Positions 7,775-15,210 of a DNA stretch of 64,000 bases are shown here, piece by piece. How positions within the stretch are numbered: position 1 is the first letter of the stretch; each line of letters begins with the position of its first letter. This DNA is from Rhodoferax lithotrophicus. GTDB lineage: Bacteria; Pseudomonadota; Gammaproteobacteria; Burkholderiales; Burkholderiaceae_C. The position numbers and the translations under genes are program-made. The notes beneath the pieces are model-generated. The model saw nothing but the letters and a program-made list of their open reading frames with translations, searched no databases and was not told the DNA's origin. Where the stretch lies: contig NZ_AP024238.1 in the NCBI RefSeq assembly GCF_019973615.1, positions 248,001-312,000 on the forward strand. The letters are read 5' to 3'.

Positions 7775-8410
7775 ATGCCACAGAACCCGCTGACCCTTTT
7801 TGTCGATCACCAGTTCACCAGCCCTTACGCCATGTCGGTGTATGTCACTTTGCGTGAAAAAGGCATCCCGTTCGTCACCGAACGCCTGGATCTGGGCGAG
7901 CAGCAACACCAGCAGACCGCGTACCGCCAGCAGTCACTCACCGCCCGCGTGCCGACGCTGGTGCACGAAGGTTTTGCGTTGTCGGAGTCCAGCGCCATCA
8001 GCGAATACCTGGAAGAAGTCTTCGCCCCGCCCACCTTTGCTGCGGCCTACCCGCAAGACGTGCAACAGCGCGCCCGTGCCCGGCAAGTGCAGGCCTGGCT
8101 GCGCAGCGACCTGATGCCCCTGCGCAGCGAGCGCGGCACCGACACCGTGTTCATCCAGCCCACCACCACCCCGCTGAGCGCCACCGCGCTGCAAACCGCC
8201 GACAAACTGTTCCGGGTGGCCGAGCAACTGCTGCCCGCAGGAGCCAGCCACCTGTTTGGCAACTGGTGTATTGCCGACACCGATCTGGCGCTGATGCTGA
8301 TGCGCCTGGTCGCCAACGGCGATGTCGTCCCCGAACGCCTGAAAACCTACGCCACCCAGCAGTGGCAGCGACCCAGTGTGCAGCACTGGGTGCAACAGCC
8401 CCGCACGTGA
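7775..8410 (+). CDS. yfcF: Glutathione S-transferase, YfcF type
   Basis: The 211-residue protein has a thioredoxin-fold N-terminal domain with FTSPYAMSVYVTLREKGIPF and the cis-proline/glutathione region RVPTLVHEGFALSESSAISEYLEE, then an all-helical C-terminal domain with the GNWCIADTDLALML folding motif. Length and these stretches fit the E. coli YfcF group, linked to glutathione-dependent peroxide tolerance. I start at ATG 7775; an earlier in-frame codon would run into the promoter region shared with the divergent LysR remnant. The next gene follows 13 bp downstream and is probably co-transcribed. Confidence 0.88.
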   Translation: MPQNPLTLFVDHQFTSPYAMSVYVTLREKGIPFVTERLDLGEQQHQQTAYRQQSLTARVPTLVHEGFALSESSAISEYLEEVFAPPTFAAAYPQDVQQRARARQVQAWLRSDLMPLRSERGTDTVFIQPTTTPLSATALQTADKLFRVAEQLLPAGASHLFGNWCIADTDLALMLMRLVANGDVVPERLKTYATQQWQRPSVQHWVQQPRT

Positions 8411-8423
8411 GGAGGGGCCAGCC

Positions 8424-8729
8424 ATGATCACCTGCTACCTGCGTTACATCATTGACCCGTACAAGCTCAAGGAGTTTGAGCACTACGGCAAGCTCTGGAT
8501 TCCCCTGGTGGAGAAGTTCGGCGGCCAGCATCACGGCTACTTTCTTCCCTCAGAAGGGGCCAACAACGTGGCCCTGGCGATGTTCAGCTTTCCCAGTCTG
8601 GCGTTGTACGAAGACTACCGAACCCGCTCCCTGCAAGACCCGGAATGCCAGGCGGCCTTTCAATACGCCGAAGACACCCGCTGCATCGTCAGCTATGAGC
8701 GCAGCTTTTTCAGGCCGGTGTTTGAGTGA
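8424..8729 (+). CDS. NIPSNAP-domain protein
   Basis: A 101-residue NIPSNAP protein (dimeric alpha/beta-barrel fold): ITCYLRYIIDPYKLKEFEHYGKLWIPLVEKFGG is the typical opening, and YERSFFRPV closes the domain. Bacterial members are small, cytoplasmic and of uncertain role. A strong GGAGGGG ribosome site precedes ATG 8424. The gene is only 13 bp after the GST stop, so the two form an operon. No catalytic residues can be named. Confidence 0.85.
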   Translation: MITCYLRYIIDPYKLKEFEHYGKLWIPLVEKFGGQHHGYFLPSEGANNVALAMFSFPSLALYEDYRTRSLQDPECQAAFQYAEDTRCIVSYERSFFRPVFE

Positions 8730-9066
8730 ATGAGCTGCGGAGGCTTGGTTTGTGGCGTGACGGATCGGTCAATGGACGATGGCATCCGAGTTCTTGAGCT
8801 GCGCGTACTCTTTTTTGAGCGCTACGTAATAAGTAGCTGTTTGCGCTTGTTTGATAAGGGCTACAGGGTTAAAACATTCACAATTTGTGGCTGGCATCGG
8901 GTCATGCCTGCGCCCGCAAACCCCGGCCCCATCTTTCAACGGCTCCGGATGGGATTGCGTTCCAAAGTGTATGCATGCGGCATTTGCTTCAATGCATTCG
9001 TTACGTTTGAAATCACCAGCCTGCGCGGATTTTTGCGCCGGTCTGGTACATTGAGAAGTTAGCTGT
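8730..9066. other. Intergenic stretch with one copy of the palindromic repeat
   Basis: No convincing gene is seen between the NIPSNAP and DUF1737 genes. A copy of the window-wide repeat family occupies about 8821-8874 (TAGCTGTTTGCGCTTG...AAGGGCTACAGGG). A 134-codon minus-strand frame crosses the repeat, has no recognisable domain and overlaps the DUF1737 gene, so I do not annotate it. Confidence 0.6.
8821..8874 (+). repeat. Comamonadaceae-type palindromic intergenic repeat, copy 1
   Basis: Core TAGCTGTTTGCGCTTG-TTTGAT-AAGGGCTA at 8834-8864 has the inverted CGCTTG/AAGNGC arms and flanking TAGCT of the family. Confidence 0.75.
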
Positions 9067-9252
9067 CTATCGAGCAGTAAGGTGTGGTGTTGGGTACTTG
9101 ACCATGGTTTGTATGCCAATGAAGCTATCCTCGCTGCTACTGTCTTGGCACGCACCAAGTGGTTGCCATCCATCTTTAATTAGTTCATTTACCTCCGCGA
9201 TGAGGGTCGGCAGCTTTCCAGAGACGACTGTGTATTCAACGACTTTCTGCAT
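9067..9252 (-). CDS. DUF1737-domain small protein
   Basis: The 61-residue product begins MQKVVEYTVVSGKLPTLIAE and contains VNELIKDGWQPLGACQ, the characteristic DUF1737 pattern (a short beta-alpha-beta domain built around a 'GWqPlG' turn). I start it at ATG 9252 after AGGATC; a longer frame would add residues not typical of the family. The role is unknown. It is a stand-alone minus-strand gene. Confidence 0.75.
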   Translation of the reverse strand: MQKVVEYTVVSGKLPTLIAEVNELIKDGWQPLGACQDSSSEDSFIGIQTMVKYPTPHLTAR

Positions 9253-9544
9253 GACTCTTGATCCTTTCTGGGGTGAGATATTTACGTTAAACATACTTGG
9301 CACTCGAAACCAAAGGTTCTGTTGAAGTTCCAGTTGGTCACAACCGTGACACTCTAAATTATTTCGTCACGATGCCCGAACTGTCGAGGATTCAGCACGG
9401 ATAGTACAAAGACGCTTCGAGAGGCATAGCGGCGAACTCCGTCTGAAGGATGACTCAATATGCAGAGACACGCCCGTGTCTCCATCACATGGCGATTGTC
9501 TCCCCAACATAGCAGTGCGATATTCGCGCAAACCCGGCATTCTT

Positions 9545-9754
9545 TTAGCTTTCGCCAACCGCCGCCAAAGCGCTGGCCATCAAGGGGTCGCCCAAAAAAT
9601 AAGCGGATGATGTGAGTTGATCCAGCAGCGGCTTGATGCTTGGCAGCAGATGTTTCTGTTTGGCCAGCAGCAGCACGCCCACCGTGCCGGTGCATGGCAC
9701 ACAGAAGTTTTTGGCCATGTGTCGCCCGGCATTTGCAATGACAATCTTACGCAA
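9545..9754 (-). pseudogene. DUF3368 (PIN-like) toxin with an internal deletion
   Basis: DUF3368 toxins start with a (M)RKIVIADTS-like strand carrying the first acidic residue of the PIN-like site and end with ITGTLGVLLxAKQxGLIPSIKPLLDxL. Here both ends are present (RKIVIANAG at the start; TGTVGVLLLAKQKHLLPSIKPLLDQL at the end), but about 80 residues between them are gone and the join is in frame. The first acidic residue is replaced (IANAG) and the central acidic residues are lost, so nuclease activity is very unlikely. The frame overlaps the antitoxin gene by 8 bp, as in intact UPF0175-DUF3368 pairs. The only upstream start is a TTG at 9754. Confidence 0.8.
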
Positions 9755-9971
9755 AGGCCGTCACCTCTTGCGCCAGCTCGTCGGCTCCGTAGCGGGCCAG
9801 CGGAATTTTTAAGGCGGCCAGGTGATTGATGAATTCGCTTTGCGTCACACCGGCCAGCTTGGCGGCCTTGCCCAGGCTGATGGCTTCTTCGTCAAACAGC
9901 TTGACTGCCTCTGTATCACGCACCAGTTCGCCTGTGCGTTCCGGTAAATCTCGAATGGTGAAAGTTTCCAT
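9747..9971 (-). CDS. UPF0175-family antitoxin
   Basis: The 74-residue protein matches UPF0175: an N-terminal beta strand (METFTIRDLPERTGELVRD) of the dimerising DNA-binding part, then EEAISLGKAAKLAGVTQSEFINHLAALKIPLARYG, a helix-turn-helix-like region followed by the conserved hydrophobic end. Family members are the antitoxin partners of DUF3368 toxins. I start it at ATG 9971. Its partner downstream is internally deleted, so it is effectively an orphan antitoxin. Confidence 0.85.
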   Translation of the reverse strand: METFTIRDLPERTGELVRDTEAVKLFDEEAISLGKAAKLAGVTQSEFINHLAALKIPLARYGADELAQEVTAFA

Positions 9972-10054
9972 GAGCTTGCTCCGATCAGATTGGTGCAATC
10001 AAATCTAGCACATTCATGAAATTTCACCCTGGAAGCAGGGGGCAAACAGCCTCA

Positions 10055-11617
10055 TCACCGCGCCGCCACCCGCCCCCACTCGGTCTCATAAGTGGTCACC
10101 AGCACCTGGTTCGACAGGCGGTTCACCTCGGCGGGCACACGCGCCATGTCTTGCGGAAAATCAAACAGGGCGGGCAGGCTGTGCAGGGTCAAAAAACGCA
10201 GGCCCTCGGGCAGTGTGGTGGGCTGGCGGTAAGGCCTGCGGCTGGCTACCACGTAGCCCCATTCGCCAAAGCTGGGCACATGGGCGTGGTAGGGCGTGGC
10301 CGTGAGGCCAACTGATTCGATGGTGGTGACCACCGTCCAGAAACTTTGCCGCGCCACCAGCGGTGAGGTGGTCTGGATCACCGCGTAGCCGCTGGCCGCC
10401 AGGTGTTTGTCCAGCAGGGCGTAGAACGACTGGGTGTAGAGCTTGCCGATGTTGAAGTTGGTCGGGTCTGGAAAGTCCACCACGATCACGTCAAACACCT
10501 CGGGCGTGTGCTCCAGCCAGGTGAAGGCATCGGCATTGACCACCTTGACCTTGGGCGATTGCAATGCGCCAGCGTTGAGCGGGGTCAGCATCGGGTGGCT
10601 GGCAAACAGCGTGGTCATGGCCGGGTCCAACTCAACCAGGATGACACTTTCCACGCCGGGGTATTTGAGGATTTCACGCACCGCCATGCCGTCGCCACCA
10701 CCCAGAACTGCTACCTTTTTCGGAGCTGCTTGCGCTGCATAGGCGGCCATGACAGGGTGAACCAATGCCTCGTGGTAGCGGTATTCGTCGCGCTGGGCAA
10801 ACTGCAGGTTACCGTTCAGGAACAAGCGGTAACCGGCGCGGCCTTCGCCCGGCCCGTGGGTGACCACGATACGCTGGTAGGGCGTGGTCTGGGCCAGCAC
10901 TACGCGGTCCTGGTAGAGCTTGTCTTCGGCCCAGGTGGTGACCCGATCCGCGGCGGCCATGCCCGCGCCCAGAGCGGCCAGCGTCAGCACACAGGCGGTG
11001 GCGTGGGCTTTGAACTGGCGCAATTCGGCTCGAAACAGCCACAGCGCCCACAGCGCCACGGCGGCGTTCATCAGCCCGAACAGCAGCCCGGTGCGGATCA
11101 AGCCGAGTTGGGGCACCAGCAGCAGCGGAAACGCCAGCGACACCACCAGCGCGCCTAGGTAGTCAAAGGTGAGCACCTGCGAGACCAGGTCTTTCAGCGC
11201 CACGTTGCGCTTCAGGATGCGCATGACCAGCGGAATCTCCAGCCCCACCAGCGTGCCCACGGCCAGCACCAGGCCATACAACAGCCACCTGAAGGCCCCC
11301 GGCAAAGCGGCATTTGCTACAAATAACAGAGCTGGTAGCGCACCACCTACAAGCGCTACAAGCAGTTCTATGCGTAAAAAATGGGCAGGCAACTGGCGCT
11401 CGAAAAAGCGCGACAGGTACGAACCCACACCCATGGCAAACAGATAACTGCCAATGATGGTGGAAAACTGCAGCACCGTGTCGCCCAGCAGGTACGAGGC
11501 CAGCGCCCCGGCGGCCAGTTCGTACACCAGCCCGCAGGCCGAGACGATGAACACCGAGGCCAGCAGGGCGACTTCCAGCGGACGTGGGGAGGGTTTTGAG
11601 GCAGTTTCAGGGGTCAA
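10055..11617 (-). CDS. Membrane-anchored spermidine-synthase-like protein
   Basis: The 520-residue protein has about seven hydrophobic segments in its first ~215 residues, then a spermidine-synthase-type Rossmann domain: NGNLQFAQRDEYRYHEALVHP, VAVLGGGDGMAVREILKYP, then ELDPAMT and VIVVDFPDPTNFNIGKLY. These are the putrescine/dcSAM-binding motifs, with the catalytic Asp region changed from DxTDP to DFPDP. Such fusions usually sit with DUF350 and DUF4178 genes, as here. The only in-frame start near the 5' end is TTG 11617. Residues about 80-103 are encoded by a sequence that resembles the intergenic repeat. Polyamine synthesis on or near the membrane is inferred, not shown. Confidence 0.85.
   Translation of the reverse strand: MTPETASKPSPRPLEVALLASVFIVSACGLVYELAAGALASYLLGDTVLQFSTIIGSYLFAMGVGSYLSRFFERQLPAHFLRIELLVALVGGALPALLFVANAALPGAFRWLLYGLVLAVGTLVGLEIPLVMRILKRNVALKDLVSQVLTFDYLGALVVSLAFPLLLVPQLGLIRTGLLFGLMNAAVALWALWLFRAELRQFKAHATACVLTLAALGAGMAAADRVTTWAEDKLYQDRVVLAQTTPYQRIVVTHGPGEGRAGYRLFLNGNLQFAQRDEYRYHEALVHPVMAAYAAQAAPKKVAVLGGGDGMAVREILKYPGVESVILVELDPAMTTLFASHPMLTPLNAGALQSPKVKVVNADAFTWLEHTPEVFDVIVVDFPDPTNFNIGKLYTQSFYALLDKHLAASGYAVIQTTSPLVARQSFWTVVTTIESVGLTATPYHAHVPSFGEWGYVVASRRPYRQPTTLPEGLRFLTLHSLPALFDFPQDMARVPAEVNRLSNQVLVTTYETEWGRVAAR
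11311..11380 (-). repeat. Repeat-family-like sequence inside the spermidine-synthase-like gene
   Basis: On the minus strand the bases read ...AGAACTGCTTGTAGCGCTTG, then GTGGTGCGCTACCAG, closely following the intergenic repeat core. It is translated in frame as part of a membrane helix. Confidence 0.5.
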
Positions 11618-11630
11618 AGCGGTGGCACAA

Positions 11631-11696
11631 GTTGTTATGAATTCAGTAGCTGCTTGCGCTTATTCTGTAAGCGGTAGAGGTCATTTTTGCCTATAA
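11631..11696 (+). repeat. Palindromic intergenic repeat, copy 3
   Basis: TAGCTGCTTGCGCTTATTCT-GTAAGCGGTAGAGGTCATTTTTGCC is a full-length copy between the DUF350 and spermidine-synthase-like genes, next to the TTG start of the latter. Confidence 0.8.
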
Positions 11697-11724
11697 AGTG
11701 AGGCAAACAGGCGACCCACAAACC

Positions 11725-11946
11725 CTAACCGTGAATCGCCGCCGCCACAATGATGCAGATGCCCAGCGACATGGCGGCCACCACCATGCCCAGCGCCTTG
11801 TTTTGTTTTTCCACAATCTCCTCCCACAGGTTGTAGGGGGTGAGTTTGTCGATGACGATGAAGCACAGCCAAAAAATCACCACACCCAGCAGGGCGTAGA
11901 CCGCCGAGCCCAGCAGGACTTCTGGTTTGAACGATTCAAATCCCAT
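11725..11946 (-). CDS. DUF350 small membrane protein
   Basis: This 73-residue protein has two hydrophobic segments (about 13-33 and 52-71) with LTPYNLWEEIVEKQNKALG between them, the signature of DUF350 (YjfL-like) proteins. A strong AAGGAG ribosome site precedes ATG 11946. DUF350 genes recur next to DUF4178 and spermidine-synthase-like genes and, in enterobacteria, next to a PspA homologue in the yjf operon, so a role in membrane stress or ion/polyamine handling is often suggested. The gene is 33 bp after the DUF4178 stop in the same operon. Confidence 0.88.
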   Translation of the reverse strand: MGFESFKPEVLLGSAVYALLGVVIFWLCFIVIDKLTPYNLWEEIVEKQNKALGMVVAAMSLGICIIVAAAIHG

Positions 11947-11979
11947 GTTGATCTCCTTAAAAAGTGATTTCCGATTGGC

Positions 11980-13557
11980 TTACTTGTGCCCGCCGCCGCT
12001 GGAGAAACCGCCAAACGAGCCGCCCGAGCTGCGAAAGCCGGAACCTGACGAGCAGTTTTCCACTTGCGGGTCGCAACTTGAGCAGCGGCTCATCAGCACG
12101 GCAAACAGCAGCAAGAGCACAAAAATGATGATCAGCGTGCGCACGCTCATGGCCGCTGAGGCGCTGGCCGGGCCGACATCGGCGCGTTTGAACAGCTCTT
12201 TTTGCCCCTCCAGTTTGAAGGCTTTGGCGACCGTGGCACTGTCGATCTTGCTGCCGACCGACCAGGTCAGTTCATCGGCAGACTGTTCGCTGGAGAGCAG
12301 GCTGGAGCCGCTGACATAGTCGCGGTTGCTGGTTTTCTGGCCGCGTGAGACGCGCCAGTAAAACTCGCCCAGCGCATAACTGGTCTCGGCCTGGTAACTT
12401 TCCTTGAGGGTGTAGCGTGCGCCCAGGTAACTGGCGCTTTGGCCGTTGGCCGACATCACCGGTGCGCCCGTGGCGGGCTTGACCAGGCTCCAGCCCTCGG
12501 TGCTGTCGACCAAAAAGGTGAAGCCGCGCTTGGGGTGGTAGAGCAGGTACTCCTCCCAGCCAAAGTGTTCGTCGGGGTCGCTTGGGTCGATGCCCATACG
12601 GTGCTGGAAGCCCACCACCTGCCACACCGCGCCTTGCAGCTCACCGCTGCTGCCCAGGGCAATCAGCGGGCGCACCGGTTCGTCTTGCAGGGCGTGCTTG
12701 AGTTCGCCGCCAATGCCGCCCGAGAGGTCAATCAGGCTGTTGCACGAGCCGCAAGTCATGCTCTGGCTGGTGTCGAGTTGAACCGTCAGCGCGGCACCGC
12801 AGTTGGGGCAGTTGAACTGGCGGCCTTTTTCGGTTTTGCTGGAGGCCTCTTTCAGGCCGCTGAGTTTCAGGTCTTCCAGCCGCACCGGCTGGCCCATGCA
12901 GCAGGTGGGTGGGGTGCTGCTGTAGTCGATGCTGAGCACCCGCTCGCTCTCAGAACCACCGCCGATCAATTGGGAGCCGATCTGGCTGCCTGAGGTTTTG
13001 GTGCCAGAGCTGGCAGCGCCTTGGCTGCGCAGCTCGACCATGGCAAAAGCCTGACCCAGCGCGGGCAGGTGGGGCAGCTCACCCTGGGCGGCCAGCAGCA
13101 GCACCTGCATGTTGGAGGCCACGGCAAAAGCCTGGCCACTGATGGTGGTGCTGGCCCCGACCCGAAAGACTTGCGCCGCTGGCAGAGTGGCCGGTGTCGC
13201 CACCGGCGTGGCCCACACATAGGCTCCGTTGTCTTCACTTAAGTACGCGGTGCTGCCATCGGCCAGCACGGCGTGCCACTCGGTCCAGGTGCCTTCGGGG
13301 TATTTGTATTGCAGCCGCCCGACCAGGGTGAAGGCCTGGCCGCGCCAGATGCCTGAGGTTTGCAGTTGCAAGGGGCTGTGGTCGTCAAACAGCTCGGCCA
13401 TTTTGCCGATGCGCTGCAAGGTGTCGCCGTCGCGCACCACGGTGCTTTGGCAGTAGCCGCAGACGGCGTGGGTGGATTGGGCGCTGGTGAAGTTGACCGG
13501 CGCACCGCAGCCGGGGCAGGGGGCTTGGTAGCTGCGGTGAATGGGGTTTGTGGCCAT
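11980..13557 (-). CDS. DUF4178 protein with two zinc ribbons and a C-terminal membrane anchor
   Basis: The 525-residue protein opens with a zinc ribbon (C14-P-G-C17 ... C33-G-Y-C36), then a DUF4178 domain (TLVGRLQYKYPEGTWTEWHAVLADGSTAYLSEDNG), then a second ribbon (CPNCG ... CGSC), then a second DUF4178 copy (VWQVVGFQHRMGIDPSDPDEHFGWEEYLLYHPKRGF). A membrane segment near residue 455-475 is followed by a Gly/Ser-rich tail. I start at ATG 13557. DUF4178 has no proven activity. The doubled ribbon-plus-domain layout and the tail anchor suggest a cytoplasmic scaffold held at the membrane with the DUF350 and SPFH neighbours. Confidence 0.87.
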   Translation of the reverse strand: MATNPIHRSYQAPCPGCGAPVNFTSAQSTHAVCGYCQSTVVRDGDTLQRIGKMAELFDDHSPLQLQTSGIWRGQAFTLVGRLQYKYPEGTWTEWHAVLADGSTAYLSEDNGAYVWATPVATPATLPAAQVFRVGASTTISGQAFAVASNMQVLLLAAQGELPHLPALGQAFAMVELRSQGAASSGTKTSGSQIGSQLIGGGSESERVLSIDYSSTPPTCCMGQPVRLEDLKLSGLKEASSKTEKGRQFNCPNCGAALTVQLDTSQSMTCGSCNSLIDLSGGIGGELKHALQDEPVRPLIALGSSGELQGAVWQVVGFQHRMGIDPSDPDEHFGWEEYLLYHPKRGFTFLVDSTEGWSLVKPATGAPVMSANGQSASYLGARYTLKESYQAETSYALGEFYWRVSRGQKTSNRDYVSGSSLLSSEQSADELTWSVGSKIDSATVAKAFKLEGQKELFKRADVGPASASAAMSVRTLIIIFVLLLLFAVLMSRCSSCDPQVENCSSGSGFRSSGGSFGGFSSGGGHK

Positions 13558-13609
13558 GCTGCTCAAACGCCCATGGAGGATGCTGGCTGTGTTGCCCTGC
13601 GGGGCGCTT

Positions 13610-13935
13610 GTAATCCCCCCTTATCCCCCCCGCCCTTTTTCACCCCCGCCGGGGCGAAAAGGGGAGCTAACAGCCGTATTTGGCCGTTAGTTTTGAGTGA
13701 GGTCTTACACGCTGTGGGGCAGTTTGGGGCGGTTTTTGCAGGCACACGTTGTTTGCAAAGTTGGGCAGTCAGGGTGGGCGGCGTAACGGGATTCCAACCA
13801 AATTGACGTATTGCCTCCACTGGCCCACGGCCCATCGGTGTGTAAGACTTCCGTGAACAGCGTCTGCCACATACGGCTGTTGGCTCCCTCTTCCGCCCGG
13901 CGGGGCGGGAGAGGGCGGGGGGAGTGAGTGGGGGA
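13610..13935. repeat. ~320-bp structured inverted repeat between the SPFH and DUF4178 genes
   Basis: The gap of about 425 bp between these genes is mostly one long imperfect palindrome. GGAGCTAACAGCCGTAT (13663-13679) faces ATACGGCTGTTGGCTCC (13871-13887) with one mismatch. GTCTTACAC (13702-13710) faces GTGTAAGAC (13840-13848). The outer C-rich and G-rich blocks (13615-13660 and 13888-13930) also pair approximately. No gene is supported inside it. It could be a miniature inverted-repeat element or a large RNA structure in the operon leader. Confidence 0.65.
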
Positions 13936-13982
13936 AAAATCACTTCAAAATACAGGCGGTGGCGTACTCGGAAAGCAAAAAA

Positions 13983-15020
13983 TCAAACCAATTTCTTCAA
14001 CAGCTCCGCCTTCTTGGCATCAAACTCTTCCTGTGTCAGGATACCTTTGGCCTTGAGGTCACCGAGTTTCTCCAGCGTGGCCATCACATCTTCAGGCTTC
14101 ACACCGACCGCTTGGACCGGGGCCGCCGCTGCCGGAGCGGCCTGCAAACCGGCCGCCAGGTTTTGCGCCAGCACCTGGCCCAGCGCCACGCCGGCGCCCA
14201 GGCCCATGGCATCCCCGGCAATGCCGCTGCCACCGCCGCCGCCGCCTTCGGCAAATTTGGGAATGGCTTGCGCCGTCTGGTACTGCATGAACTTGGCCAT
14301 GTCGTTGCCCACCATGCCCATGCCGATTTTTTGATCCAGCACTTTTTGCAACTCTTCGGGCAGCGAGACGTTTTGTACCGTCATGCCTTCGAGCTTGAGG
14401 CCCAGCTTGGCAAACTCAGGGCTGAGCTGGTGCGTGAGCGCCTGTGCAAACATCAGCTGGTTGGCCGCCAGGTCCAGGAACGGGATGCCGCTGGCCGCAA
14501 TCGCGTTGCTGATGTTTTGCAACACCAGGCCACGTAATTGGCCGTCCAGGTCGCCGACTTCGTAACGCTCGCGGGTGCCCGAGATTTCGGTGTGGAACAG
14601 CTTGGGTTCAGCCACACGGAAGCTGTAGTTGCCAAAGGCACGCAGGCGCACCGCACCAAAGTCTTTGTCGCGGATGGTGATGGGCTGCGGTGTGCCCCAC
14701 TTTTGATCAACCTGCTGGCGGGTGCTGAAAAAGTACACATCACTCTTGAAGGGCGACTCAAACAGCTTGTCCCAGTTTTTCAGGTAGGTCAGCACCGGCA
14801 GGGTTTGCGTGCTGAGCTTGTGGGTGCCAGGGCCAAACACGTCGGCGGCCTTGCCTTCGTTGACAAACAGCGCCATTTGCGACTCACGCACCACCAGTTG
14901 TGCACCGGTCTGGATCTCCATGTCGGCCATCGGAAAGCGCCAGGCCAGCGTGCCGTCCGAGTCTTCGGTCCACTGGATGATGTCAATGAATTGTTTGCGG
15001 ATGAAGTCCATCAATGCCAT
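13983..15020 (-). CDS. SPFH-domain protein with C-terminal SHOCT motif (YdjI/virion-core type)
   Basis: The 345-residue protein starts MALMDFIRKQFIDIIQWTED and has WRFPMADMEIQTGAQLVVRESQ, VNEGKAADVFGPGTHKLST and FFSTRQQVDQKWGTPQPI, the typical bacterial 'virion core protein' SPFH pattern with no N-terminal membrane helix. A Gly/Ala-rich linker leads to a ~30-residue SHOCT module (ATLEKLGDLKAKGILTQEEFDAKKAEL). Such proteins form membrane-associated assemblies and act in envelope-stress responses. AGGAG precedes ATG 15020. It heads the minus-strand run SPFH, DUF4178, DUF350, spermidine-synthase-like. Confidence 0.88.
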   Translation of the reverse strand: MALMDFIRKQFIDIIQWTEDSDGTLAWRFPMADMEIQTGAQLVVRESQMALFVNEGKAADVFGPGTHKLSTQTLPVLTYLKNWDKLFESPFKSDVYFFSTRQQVDQKWGTPQPITIRDKDFGAVRLRAFGNYSFRVAEPKLFHTEISGTRERYEVGDLDGQLRGLVLQNISNAIAASGIPFLDLAANQLMFAQALTHQLSPEFAKLGLKLEGMTVQNVSLPEELQKVLDQKIGMGMVGNDMAKFMQYQTAQAIPKFAEGGGGGGSGIAGDAMGLGAGVALGQVLAQNLAAGLQAAPAAAAPVQAVGVKPEDVMATLEKLGDLKAKGILTQEEFDAKKAELLKKLV

Positions 15021-15210
15021 GCTGCGCTCCTAGTGTTCAGGGAAGAGGGTGCATGATACAAAATCAAAATCAGCGCATCGTTTTCGACATGGTTTCAAGG
15101 ATTCAGGTTTGCTGGCCGTAAGTCAACCTCAGGGAAGACGCATTACGATGTACCGTGCTTGCATCCAGTTCATCTGGCAGGTGGTTTATTTTTTACAAAA
15201 GGAGATTTTT

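Noticed and set aside
8769..9173. 134-codon minus-strand open frame
   Set aside because: Runs through an intergenic repeat copy and into the DUF1737 gene; no domain and no ribosome site.
13563..13943. Open frames within the long palindrome
   Set aside because: They occur on both strands because of the inverted repeat and have no recognisable protein features.
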